DNA of 64,000 bases from Thermococcus henrietii (GTDB lineage Archaea; Methanobacteriota_B; Thermococci; Thermococcales; Thermococcaceae): assembly GCF_900198835.1 (NCBI RefSeq), contig NZ_LT900021.1:496001-560000 (forward strand), given 5' to 3'. The notes below the pieces were generated by a model. It was not told the DNA's origin. It was given only the letters and a program-made list of their open reading frames with translations, and made no database searches. The position numbers and the translations under genes were made by a program. Shown one piece after another: positions 1-7,075 of the stretch (positions within the stretch are counted from its first letter, which is position 1; the number at the start of each line of letters is the position of its first letter).

Positions 1-62
1 AATACCTTCGGCTTGATGAGTACAACGTCCGGAATCTCAAGCCTCTCGAACTCGAAGGGCAT
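1..62 (-). CDS. rfbC: dTDP-4-dehydrorhamnose 3,5-epimerase (RmlC), 5' end only
   Basis: Only about 20 codons lie in the window; the gene runs off the left edge. The visible N-terminus (MPFEFERLEIPDVVLIKP) matches the start of RmlC, which epimerises C3 and C5 of the keto-sugar made by RmlB in dTDP-L-rhamnose synthesis. The ATG at 62 is preferred because GGTG lies about six bases upstream. An ATG at 68 is also possible and would overlap the vapC stop codon as TGATG. It is the last visible gene of a minus-strand run with rfbB and rfbA, which supports the pathway assignment despite the short stretch. Confidence 0.8.
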   Translation of the reverse strand, partial: MPFEFERLEIPDVVLIKPKV

Positions 63-67
63 CGCCA

Positions 68-403
68 TCACCTTAACTCAAGTTTAAGTTCGGGCGCCAC
101 TTTCTTTACCTCACTGAAGTGTTTATCCATCGTTACCAGCGTTAGCTCCCTGCTAATGGCAACGGCGGCAATTACTACGTCCACGGCGGGAACTGGAGTC
201 CCCCTCTTTACGAGCTTTTCCGAAAGCTCAACTGCCAATGCGTACTCCCTGGGTGTGGGGATTAGAATCCCCAGGTCAAGAACAACGGCTTTTGGATACT
301 CGACGAGGTTGAGGGTCGTCGTGTACCCCCTGCTGGCGTTTATCGTTCCTTTGACCATCTCAATCAGGACGTTCGTGTCGTAAAGCTTTCTGTCCTCTCC
401 CAT
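68..403 (-). CDS. vapC: VapC-like PIN-domain ribonuclease toxin
   Basis: A 111-residue PIN-domain protein, the toxin half of a VapBC module. The fold carries the expected acidic residues: YDTNVLIEMV near the N-terminus, AVDVVIAA in the middle and LVTMDKHF toward the end, a typical Mg-dependent RNase set. VapC toxins usually cleave tRNA or rRNA; the target here is unknown. The start overlaps the 3' end of the antitoxin gene by about 40 bases, as usual in such pairs. Its stop codon touches the rfbC start region, so the toxin sits inside the rhamnose gene run and could be translationally coupled to rfbC. Confidence 0.85.
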   Translation of the reverse strand: MGEDRKLYDTNVLIEMVKGTINASRGYTTTLNLVEYPKAVVLDLGILIPTPREYALAVELSEKLVKRGTPVPAVDVVIAAVAISRELTLVTMDKHFSEVKKVAPELKLELR

Positions 404-648
404 TCGAGCTCCCTCGCTTTTTTGTAGTTCATTTCATACTCATCAGCGGGAGTCGATGATATCTCGTCGAGTACGTTCTTCCCCAGGATTTTCCTGAATT
501 CCTCCATTGACATCTCGGTTCTGGAGTTCTCAAGCTCTCTGAGGTATTCGGCTATTGCCCTTCTTGCAACTTCACTCCACTTTATCTCTGGGTGTTCCTT
601 CATCTTCCTGTACAGGTCGGGGGGTATCGAGAGCGTCATCGTTGGCAT
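364..648 (-). CDS. vapB: VapB-like ribbon-helix-helix antitoxin
   Basis: A 94-residue protein. The N-terminus MPTMTLSIPPDLYRKMKEHP followed by EVARRAIAEYLREL is a classic ribbon-helix-helix (CopG/Arc-type) DNA-binding unit. The acidic C-terminal half would wrap the PIN toxin encoded just downstream. Start at 648 is preferred over the upstream ATG at 663 because GGTGG sits five bases before it. Antitoxins of this type normally repress their own promoter, and a palindromic site lies directly upstream at 661-681. The module separates rfbB from rfbC, which suggests insertion into the rhamnose cluster. Confidence 0.82.
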   Translation of the reverse strand: MPTMTLSIPPDLYRKMKEHPEIKWSEVARRAIAEYLRELENSRTEMSMEEFRKILGKNVLDEISSTPADEYEMNYKKARELEWERTESFTTRTS

Positions 649-660
649 GGCACCACCGTA

Positions 661-681
661 CATAATTATGTGTAATCACAT
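661..681. promoter_or_regulatory. Overlapping palindromes, probable VapB operator
   Basis: Two perfect palindromes abut: CATAATTATG (661-670) and ATGTGTAATCACAT (668-681). They lie 13-33 bases before the vapB start, between a TATA-like TTAAGTAT on the minus strand (about 681-688) and the coding sequence. Ribbon-helix-helix antitoxins bind short tandem palindromes to autoregulate, so this is the natural operator. Binding is inferred. Confidence 0.5.
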
Positions 682-693
682 ACTTAAGTTTTC

Positions 694-2784
694 TCACCAT
701 CCCAGCTTCCACGGCGTCGGGTGGAGGACCTTCTCGTTCACCAGCGGCCTCCACCAGTCCTCGTTCCTCAGGTACCACTCGACGGTCAGCTTTATGCCCT
801 CCTCAAAACTCACCTTCGGACGCCACTTCAGGTCCCTCGTTATCTTCCAGGAGTCGAGGGAGTACCTCAGGTCGTGTCCGGGTCTGTCCTCGACGAACTC
901 TATCAGCGACTCGTCCTTTCCGAGGAGTTTGAGAATCGTCCTGACGACCTCTAGGTTCGTCTTCTCCTCGCCGGCAGAGACGTTGTAGACCTCCCTCGGT
1001 TCACCCTTCAGCAGAACCCTCTCGACGGCCCTCACGTGGTCCTCAACGTAAATCCAGTCCCTGACGTTCTGGCCGGTGCCGTAGATTGGAACCTTGAGCC
1101 CCATGTTGGCCCTTATTATTGTCTTGGGTATGAGCTTCTCCGGGAACTGGTAGGGGCCGTAGTTGTTTGTGCATCTCGTTATCGAGGCGTTGAGCTTGTA
1201 AGTCCTTGCCCATCCGAGGACGAGGGTGTCGGCGGCAGCTTTGGTGGCGGAGTATGGGGAGGAGGGCTTCAGCGCGTCTTCCTCCCTGAAGGAGCCCTCG
1301 AGTATGTCACCGTAGACCTCGTCTGTGCTTATGTGGACGAGCCTCGCCTCGGGGTTCTCCTTTCGTATCGCCTCGAGGATTGTGTAAACGCCAATCACGT
1401 TGCTCCTGAGGAAGTGGTCAGGACTTGAGATGCTTCTGTCGACGTGGGTGTTGTGGGCTACTATGTTCCCGACACCAGCTATAAAGTTGTGAGATCTTTC
1501 GACCTCTAAGTCATAGACGTAGCCCTCGTACTCGATTTCAATTATCTCCCTTTTCCCAGCGGAAACGTTGTAAAACAGCCTTGTCCTGATGGTGTATGAA
1601 GTATGGTTCCCATTTCTCGGCTTGCTTATATGGTACGTGTAATCAACACCCATCAGTGCCAGGAGCAATCCCAGCCCAGCTGCCAGTCTTCTTGAGACCG
1701 TTGTATACTCGGCAGTCTTATCTCTTTTCCAGCGCCTATACGTTCCGTCTCCTTCTAACAACGTTTCCCAGAATAACGTCTGATACTTCTTGTCCAGTCC
1801 GTACACGAAATCTGGAAGTCTTTTTTCTGGGGCATTTTTGCCGCAGAGCCTTATGCACATTTGGTAAAATTCTTTGCTGTTTAGTTCCAGCTGATAAACT
1901 CCGTGTTTTCGTTTTATAATTGAGTATGAGCCGTTCGAAATTAGCCTATAATCTTCAGCCAAGCTCTTTAGCCAATCTTCGTTGCTATTATTTATGACCA
2001 CAGTGTATGAGCCGTTTGCTTTGTTGTATGTGGCGTTTCCTTCTGAAATGTATGCTGCGAGTAGTCTCAGGAGGGCTTCTAATTTCTCTCCAGTGTATGT
2101 TTTATCAAGAGCTACCCTTAAATGGCCGGTTCCCTCAGCATGAATCTTGGCAGTGTTTCTAAATTTGTGTTCGTGTGGGTAGTAGTTTATCCTCCTAATT
2201 GCCAAAAGCTCCGGGTTTAAATCTGCATCGACGAGGTTTCCAAAAACATCGTATACGGAGTGGTTTGGGGTCACGCAGATTTCTCCCCACTTCTGGCGCA
2301 GACATAGGAGTTTCCCTTTGTAATAATGCCGGATAATCTTTTTCAGCGGAAACCATGCCCCATAGCCGTTGTAAAATGACAGTACCTTTATGTTTTTCCC
2401 CGAAACATCGATTATTTCATGCTTCCCGTCTTTTATCACCCTGTTAGTTTTGCGCAGTTGCTCAAATAATTCACCGAATGTTACAAGCCTTATCCTGCCA
2501 TGTCTGTGAACTGCCACAAATTCATCTTCCGCAACGCTTTCTGCCGCGAAGTTAACGACCGCATCAACCTGCTTTACGAGCCCCTTCATCAGCTCGAAGT
2601 CCGCTATGTCACCCTTCACGAAGGTGTAGCGGGGGTCGTCTTCAACGTCCCTCAGGTTTGCCGGGTTCGACCCGTAGCCGAGCTTGTCGAGGTTGATTAC
2701 CTCCCAGTCAGAATGCTCTTTGAGGACGTAGTGGATGAAGTTGCTCCCTATGAAGCCCATCCCACCGGTTACGAGGAGCCTCAT
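694..2784 (-). CDS. rfbB: dTDP-glucose 4,6-dehydratase (RmlB) with an in-frame intein
   Basis: The 696-residue product is a 333-residue RmlB split by a 363-residue intein. Extein N-part (1-82) has the Rossmann NAD motif VTGGMGFIGSNF; extein C-part (446-696) has HVDRSI, the dehydratase STDEVYGD, the YSATKA catalytic Tyr/Lys and RDWIYVEDH. Joining E82 to T446 restores a normal RmlB motif, NFAAETHVDRS, and the usual family length. The enzyme converts dTDP-glucose to dTDP-4-keto-6-deoxyglucose, the second step to dTDP-rhamnose. GGTGGAAGG precedes the ATG. It lies just after rfbA on the same strand, so it is probably cotranscribed. Activity should depend on splicing because the insertion separates the cofactor half from the catalytic half. 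Confidence 0.97.
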   Translation of the reverse strand: MRLLVTGGMGFIGSNFIHYVLKEHSDWEVINLDKLGYGSNPANLRDVEDDPRYTFVKGDIADFELMKGLVKQVDAVVNFAAESVAEDEFVAVHRHGRIRLVTFGELFEQLRKTNRVIKDGKHEIIDVSGKNIKVLSFYNGYGAWFPLKKIIRHYYKGKLLCLRQKWGEICVTPNHSVYDVFGNLVDADLNPELLAIRRINYYPHEHKFRNTAKIHAEGTGHLRVALDKTYTGEKLEALLRLLAAYISEGNATYNKANGSYTVVINNSNEDWLKSLAEDYRLISNGSYSIIKRKHGVYQLELNSKEFYQMCIRLCGKNAPEKRLPDFVYGLDKKYQTLFWETLLEGDGTYRRWKRDKTAEYTTVSRRLAAGLGLLLALMGVDYTYHISKPRNGNHTSYTIRTRLFYNVSAGKREIIEIEYEGYVYDLEVERSHNFIAGVGNIVAHNTHVDRSISSPDHFLRSNVIGVYTILEAIRKENPEARLVHISTDEVYGDILEGSFREEDALKPSSPYSATKAAADTLVLGWARTYKLNASITRCTNNYGPYQFPEKLIPKTIIRANMGLKVPIYGTGQNVRDWIYVEDHVRAVERVLLKGEPREVYNVSAGEEKTNLEVVRTILKLLGKDESLIEFVEDRPGHDLRYSLDSWKITRDLKWRPKVSFEEGIKLTVEWYLRNEDWWRPLVNEKVLHPTPWKLGW
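1450..2538 (-). mobile_element. LAGLIDADG homing-endonuclease intein in RmlB
   Basis: Codons 83-445 of rfbB. Splicing signals: Ser83 as first residue in block A (SVAEDEFVAV), TPNH in block B (about 172-175), YVYDLEVERSHNFIAG in block F, and terminal His444-Asn445 followed by Thr446 as the +1 nucleophile. The endonuclease motifs are LLAAYISEG (241-249, acidic E248) and LLEGDGT (342-348, acidic D346), so both catalytic acids are present and the element looks active or recently active. The DNA is visibly more AT-rich than the flanking extein (for example around 1900-2060), consistent with transfer. Use of Ser rather than Cys as first residue is a minority type. Confidence 0.96.
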
Positions 2785-2793
2785 CCTTCCACC

Positions 2794-3852
2794 TCACAGG
2801 ATTATCCTCGAGTTGTCGCCGACGACGAGCTTCTTCCCGAGGGGGTGGGAGTTGCCCTTTAGAATCTTAACCCCCCGTCCGATGACGCTCTCGACTATCC
2901 TGCCGGCGTTCCTAATCTCGCTGTCCGGCAGGATTATCGAGTCCTCCACCTCAGTGTTCTCAATGACGACGTTGTCGCCGATGCTCGTGTAGGGCCCTAT
3001 GTAGGAGTTCCTTATCACTACGTTCCTGCCGATTATCACCGGGCCCTTTATGACCGTGTTCTCGTCTATCTCGCTCCCCTCCCCGATGACGACCCTTCCG
3101 TGAACCCTCGCCCTCGTCTCGATTCTCACGTCCGGTTTCAGGTCGTCTAGTATGAGCCTGTTGGCGTCGAGCAAATCTTCAGGCTTCCCCGTGTCCTTCC
3201 ACCATCCGGTGACCTTCGTCCAGCCGACGCGGTAGCCGTGGTCGATGAGCCACTGTATTGCATCGGTAATCTCGAGCTCGTTCCTCCAGGAGGGCTTTAT
3301 GTTCCTGACCGCCTCGTGGATTACCGGCTTGAAGAAGTATATCCCGACAAGCGCGAGGTTGCTCGGCGGGTTCTTCGGCTTCTCGACGAGCCTCTTTATC
3401 GTTTTCCCATCCTCGCTCAGCTCGGCGACGCCGAACTGCCTCGGGTCCGGGACCTCTTGGAGGAGTATGCTCGCGTCGTAGTTTCCCTTCTCGAAGTGCT
3501 CCCTGTGTTTGGCTATTCCCTCCCTCAGGATGTTGTCCCCGAGGTACATGACGAAGTCGTCGTCGCCCAGGTAGTCCCTGGCCACGAGTATCGCGTGCGC
3601 CAGACCCTTCGGCTCCCCCTGGTAGATAAACTCTATCTCCGCGTCCCAGTCCCTGCTCATAACGGTCTCCTTCACCTGCTCGGCGTTCGGGCCGACTATT
3701 ATCCCAATCTCGTGGATTCCCGCCTCGATGACGTCCTCTATCGCGTAGAAGAGGACCGGCTTGTTAGCCACCGGGATGAGTTGCTTCTGCTGGGAGTAAG
3801 TAAGGGGCCTGAGCCTCGTTCCGTGGCCACCGGATAGTATGAGTGCCTTCAC
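2794..3852 (-). CDS. rfbA: Glucose-1-phosphate thymidylyltransferase, long form (RmlA)
   Basis: About 352 residues. The N-terminal nucleotidyltransferase domain has LILSGGHGTRLRPLT, QKQLIPVANKP and the metal-binding MYLGDN region. The C-terminal part (about 245-352) is a left-handed beta-helix of hexapeptide repeats (VIIGRNVVIRNSYIG), typical of the archaeal/actinobacterial long RmlA. It makes dTDP-glucose from dTTP and glucose-1-phosphate, feeding RmlB directly downstream. The GTG at 3852 is preferred: it overlaps the upstream gene's stop as GTGA and has GAGGGGGG seven bases before it. The ATG at 3858 is too close to that motif. Confidence 0.92.
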   Translation of the reverse strand: MKALILSGGHGTRLRPLTYSQQKQLIPVANKPVLFYAIEDVIEAGIHEIGIIVGPNAEQVKETVMSRDWDAEIEFIYQGEPKGLAHAILVARDYLGDDDFVMYLGDNILREGIAKHREHFEKGNYDASILLQEVPDPRQFGVAELSEDGKTIKRLVEKPKNPPSNLALVGIYFFKPVIHEAVRNIKPSWRNELEITDAIQWLIDHGYRVGWTKVTGWWKDTGKPEDLLDANRLILDDLKPDVRIETRARVHGRVVIGEGSEIDENTVIKGPVIIGRNVVIRNSYIGPYTSIGDNVVIENTEVEDSIILPDSEIRNAGRIVESVIGRGVKILKGNSHPLGKKLVVGDNSRIIL

Positions 3853-6179
3853 TTCCATCCCCCCTCGAGCACGTCCTCAATCCTAAAAACTCCCCTGTCC
3901 ACTATAACTTTTCCCTCCGCGTAGGCGTACCTGACCACAACGCTCCCGTTCAGGTTCTTCGGAAGCACGAACTCATTTCTGCCCTTCACGCCGTACCACT
4001 TCTTGAACACGAGCGTTCCGTTGTCGAGGTATCCAAATATCCCAAGTCCGGTCCCGGTCGCGTTCTCAAACCTCAGCACGATGGAGCCGTTTTCAGCGGT
4101 AACAACGACGTTCGGATGAAGGAAGCGGTAGACCTTGATGTAGCCGCCGTCGGAGTACACTAGGCGGTACCCCTTCATCCCGCCGTTGAAGAGGAGCTGG
4201 GCGAGCGTCGTCCTGAATGCCTTTTCGTTCATGATGAACGCGTAGTCGTAGTTGAGGTTCACGTAGACGTAGAGGCCGTTTCCGCCTTTTCCCACGCGCT
4301 TGATGGACTTCCCGGCTTCAATAATCAGCTCCGCGGGGGTCACGGGGCCCCTCGGCGTCTGCACCGAGACGGAGATGGCGTTGCCGCTCCGCGCGAGGAC
4401 GACGGAGTAGCCCTCTCCCGAGAACACCATCGTCCCCCCTAGTCCCCCGTGAAGCCAGAGGGGCACGATGAAGTAGCCGTCCCATCCCTTTATCCCCGCG
4501 GTGTCGAGTATGGACGGGAACTGAAGGGCGGTTGGAAGCGAGACGATGACGTAGTCAACGCCTAGACCCATCAGCGTCCTGTTGGGCAGGAGGCCGAGGT
4601 AGTACTTTGCAACCAGTCCGCTTGGGCTCCCCTGTGCAACCGGTGCCCTGTGGGCGTAGTAGGTTACCCAGTGGCCGTAGTTCCACCAGGTGATGACAAC
4701 GTCGTTTATAGCTGAGTGGTTGCCTATGTACTCTAGGGCGGCCTCCCAGTGGGGGTTCATGAAGGGCTCCACGTCCCACGTCGTCTTGACGCCCTCGACT
4801 GCAGTCACCGCCGGAACCAAGAGCACGAGGGCGGTGACGGCGAGCGCCGCACCCTTCGTTTCCCTTCCCTTCACCAAGTTGGCCAGCTCGGTGAGTCCAA
4901 CCCCCGCCATAACCGCGACCGCGAGGGACCCTATGAATAGGAACCGCGTCCATATCAGGAGCATTGGAACAGATACGAACGCCAGGCCAAGGATGACGTA
5001 GTCGCCGAGCCTTTTCCTCCTGAAGCCCAGGAGGAACGCGGGGGTCACGAGAAAGGAAAGGCCGTAGGCCTCCCACAGGTCGTGGAGACCCGTTCTCTGG
5101 GTCTCTATTATCGGTGCGTTCACGAATATCCCCTTTACCAGCGACTCCGCTGTTCCGTAGTACCTGAGACCGATGAGGGCCGCGACGACCGCACCGGCTC
5201 CAACGACCCAGAGCCTCTTCCTTCCCCTGACTTTCCTTCCGACTATGAGGAGGACCACAATCGCAACCAGGGCAACCGGAGCGGCGTACTTCAGGTAGGC
5301 CAGAAGGAACGCGTCCTTTATGAAGCCGAAGTGGAGGCCGAGCTTCTTCGCGAGGCTTTGTCCGAGTCCCCTGTCGTAGCCGACCATGCCGTAGTGGAAA
5401 ATTCCCCCGAGGGCGTTTGCAAGCAGGGCCCCGAGGGCGGTTGAGATTGTTATTGCGGCCCCGTCAAGTATCGTCTCATCTTTCTCGAGTATGAAGGCCC
5501 CCACCGAGAGCAAAACCGCGTTCGCGAGGACGAAGGCGAATATGGGGTAGTACGCCTGCCAGAATATGGCGGATAGGCCCACCGCGATTCCCGGGATTGC
5601 GTAGAACGCGAACCTCTCGTACCTCCACCGCCGGGGCCTCCACGTCAGTCCGAGGGAGATTCCCAGGAGGGCAACGCCGTACCAGAAGAGCATGTAGTTA
5701 TCGCCGCGGTAGTATCCAGCCATCGAGCGGAAGACGTGGCCAAAGCTCACGGCGAGGAGGAACGATGCCAGGAACGCCTCCTTCTTCCCGTACAGCCTGA
5801 GGACCGCGAGGTACGTTAGGACGACCGTCAGCACGCCGAAGATTACGGGTGTGATTCTGAAGGCGTTGAAGACCGAAACTCCGAAAGGATGGAGGAGCTT
5901 GTACACGTAGGCCGGCGTCATCCAGAGGCCGAGCGGGTGGAAGAGCTTAATCTGCATGCCCCACGGGCCGAAGGCGTAGGGAAAGAAGTTCACCCAGCCG
6001 TGCCTAAGGGCGTACTCGATGTAGGCCAGGTGGAAGTACGGGTCGTAGCCGAGCAGGTACTTGAAGCGCATGGGAAGGAGCCTTACGACGAGCGCTACGG
6101 CTGTCACGACCGAAAGGGCAACCTTAGGCTCCAAGAACCTGACGAGAACGTTTTTGGTTTTGTTTTCACCGCCCCCCAT
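3849..6179 (-). CDS. aglB: STT3/AglB-family oligosaccharyltransferase with a WWNYG motif
   Basis: About 776 residues: roughly a dozen hydrophobic segments, then a soluble C-terminal domain. The first acidic loop LLGYDPYFHLAY and the second MAGYYRGDNY are as in STT3/AglB enzymes, which transfer lipid-linked glycan to Asn in N-X-S/T sequons outside the membrane. The sequon-binding signature, normally WWDYG, reads WWNYGHW near residue 497, an Asp-to-Asn change. At this size it may be the shorter of the AglB paralogues often found in Thermococcales. It heads the rfbA-rfbB run, which suggests a rhamnose-containing glycan. Start at 6179 is chosen because GGGAG precedes it; an in-frame TTG at 6227 falls inside the TATA box. 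Confidence 0.88.
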   Translation of the reverse strand: MGGGENKTKNVLVRFLEPKVALSVVTAVALVVRLLPMRFKYLLGYDPYFHLAYIEYALRHGWVNFFPYAFGPWGMQIKLFHPLGLWMTPAYVYKLLHPFGVSVFNAFRITPVIFGVLTVVLTYLAVLRLYGKKEAFLASFLLAVSFGHVFRSMAGYYRGDNYMLFWYGVALLGISLGLTWRPRRWRYERFAFYAIPGIAVGLSAIFWQAYYPIFAFVLANAVLLSVGAFILEKDETILDGAAITISTALGALLANALGGIFHYGMVGYDRGLGQSLAKKLGLHFGFIKDAFLLAYLKYAAPVALVAIVVLLIVGRKVRGRKRLWVVGAGAVVAALIGLRYYGTAESLVKGIFVNAPIIETQRTGLHDLWEAYGLSFLVTPAFLLGFRRKRLGDYVILGLAFVSVPMLLIWTRFLFIGSLAVAVMAGVGLTELANLVKGRETKGAALAVTALVLLVPAVTAVEGVKTTWDVEPFMNPHWEAALEYIGNHSAINDVVITWWNYGHWVTYYAHRAPVAQGSPSGLVAKYYLGLLPNRTLMGLGVDYVIVSLPTALQFPSILDTAGIKGWDGYFIVPLWLHGGLGGTMVFSGEGYSVVLARSGNAISVSVQTPRGPVTPAELIIEAGKSIKRVGKGGNGLYVYVNLNYDYAFIMNEKAFRTTLAQLLFNGGMKGYRLVYSDGGYIKVYRFLHPNVVVTAENGSIVLRFENATGTGLGIFGYLDNGTLVFKKWYGVKGRNEFVLPKNLNGSVVVRYAYAEGKVIVDRGVFRIEDVLEGGWK

Positions 6180-6225
6180 CAGAATCTCCCTCTTTTTCGC
6201 TGTTGTTATTCCTACGAAGGGGGGC

Positions 6226-6232
6226 AATAAAA
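6226..6232 (-). promoter_or_regulatory. TATA box for the aglB-rfbA-rfbB run
   Basis: On the minus strand TTTTATT follows CAACC, a BRE/TATA-like arrangement about 47 bases before the aglB ATG. That predicts a start of transcription near 6203 and a short leader carrying the GGGAG ribosome-binding site. Confidence 0.5.
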
Positions 6233-6428
6233 GGGTTGCGCAAGCGCTGGGGGGTTATCAACCCCGTTGAGCGCGGGGAAATGCCTCCAAGAACAGAAAT
6301 TATTTTCGAATCACTTAAAAAATTTTACGCTAACTAAAAGTGAAGATTTATATGGGTGAAACTTCACTCCAGCCTTTCCAGGGGCACTCCTCACTCCTTC
6401 TAACTCCCTCTTACACAGTCTGAAAATA

Positions 6429-6973
6429 TCACGTCTGGAAGAGCCTTCTGACCACCGGGTCAGGGATTATGTATTCCCTTCCCACATGCTCCAGAAAGCC
6501 GTAGTTGACGAGCTTCTTGAGGAGCAGGTTAAGATTTTTGTCATCAATCCCCTTACCTTCTCTGAGTTCTAGGGCGTTCTTTATTTCCGTCCAGGAAGCA
6601 GAGTTCTTCCTGGAAGTGATGCCCGCCACGATTTCCATAATGGTGATACCTTCAATGGAGTCCGTTATTTTCAAGAGCCGCCTTTTTTTTGGAATGTTTT
6701 CTAATGCTGAGGAGCTCTCTCACAATTTGACCCTGGGGGTTCTTTGAGTTGGCAGTTGAAATGGCCCTGGCGTCGATGATTATGTGGGGTATTTGTACTT
6801 CTCGTGAAGGTCGTTCAGCGCCGCCGTGAGGAAGGTAGTCTTTCCAATCCTCCTCGGGCCGGTTATAACAAAGAAGTCCCTCCCGTTTTCGATTTTCTCA
6901 ACAGCTCCCAATACTCGGCCTTCCTCCCAAAAACCTCATTCATTGAAGCCTTTGGACGGGTGTCAAAAAGCAT
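6429..6973 (-). pseudogene. Decayed archaeal AAA+ ATPase (PF01637-like)
   Basis: Pieces of one archaeal ATPase lie in different frames of the minus strand. First comes MLFDTRPKASMNEVFGRKAE. After a frameshift comes VITGPRRIGKTTFL with a Walker A motif; after another shift IIIDARAISTANSKNP; then an 81-residue open stretch (6429-6674) encoding the winged-helix-like C-terminus (ALELREGKGIDDKN...GFLEHVGREY). At least three frame changes and loss of most of the central ATPase region show the gene is dead. The 81-residue reading frame should not be annotated as a functional gene. Such ATPases are abundant and often mobile in Thermococcales. Confidence 0.82.
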
Positions 6974-6975
6974 TA

Positions 6976-7000
6976 GACCCTACCTGTTTCAGGTAGGGTC
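6976..7000. repeat. Perfect 25-base inverted repeat, copy 1
   Basis: Arms GACCCTACCTG (6976-6986) and CAGGTAGGGTC (6990-7000) pair perfectly around TTT. It sits two bases beyond the start codon of the dead ATPase gene. A near-copy in the opposite orientation is at 7051-7075. Confidence 0.85.
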
Positions 7001-7050
7001 CAGTTGTCAATAAGGGTTGCGATTTGATTTACCTCAAGGCCAAAGAAGTA

Positions 7051-7075
7051 GGCCCCACCTGAAACAGGTAGGGTC
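7051..7075. repeat. Imperfect 25-base inverted repeat, copy 2 (mirror of copy 1)
   Basis: Arms GGCCCCACCTG (7051-7061) and CAGGTAGGGTC (7065-7075) around AAA. It is the reverse complement of copy 1 with two changes in one arm. It starts at the base next to the stop codon of the nucleotidyltransferase gene ending at 7076, so it would form a hairpin at the 3' end of that transcript. It could also be one terminal repeat of a 100-bp remnant with copy 1. Confidence 0.75.

Noticed and set aside
6429-6674. 81-codon open frame as an intact regulator gene
   Set aside because: It is the C-terminal leftover of the broken ATPase; upstream parts of the same protein lie in other frames.
6976-7075. Possible CRISPR repeats (two related palindromes)
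   Set aside because: Only two copies in opposite orientation, 50 bases apart, with no spacer array and no cas genes.
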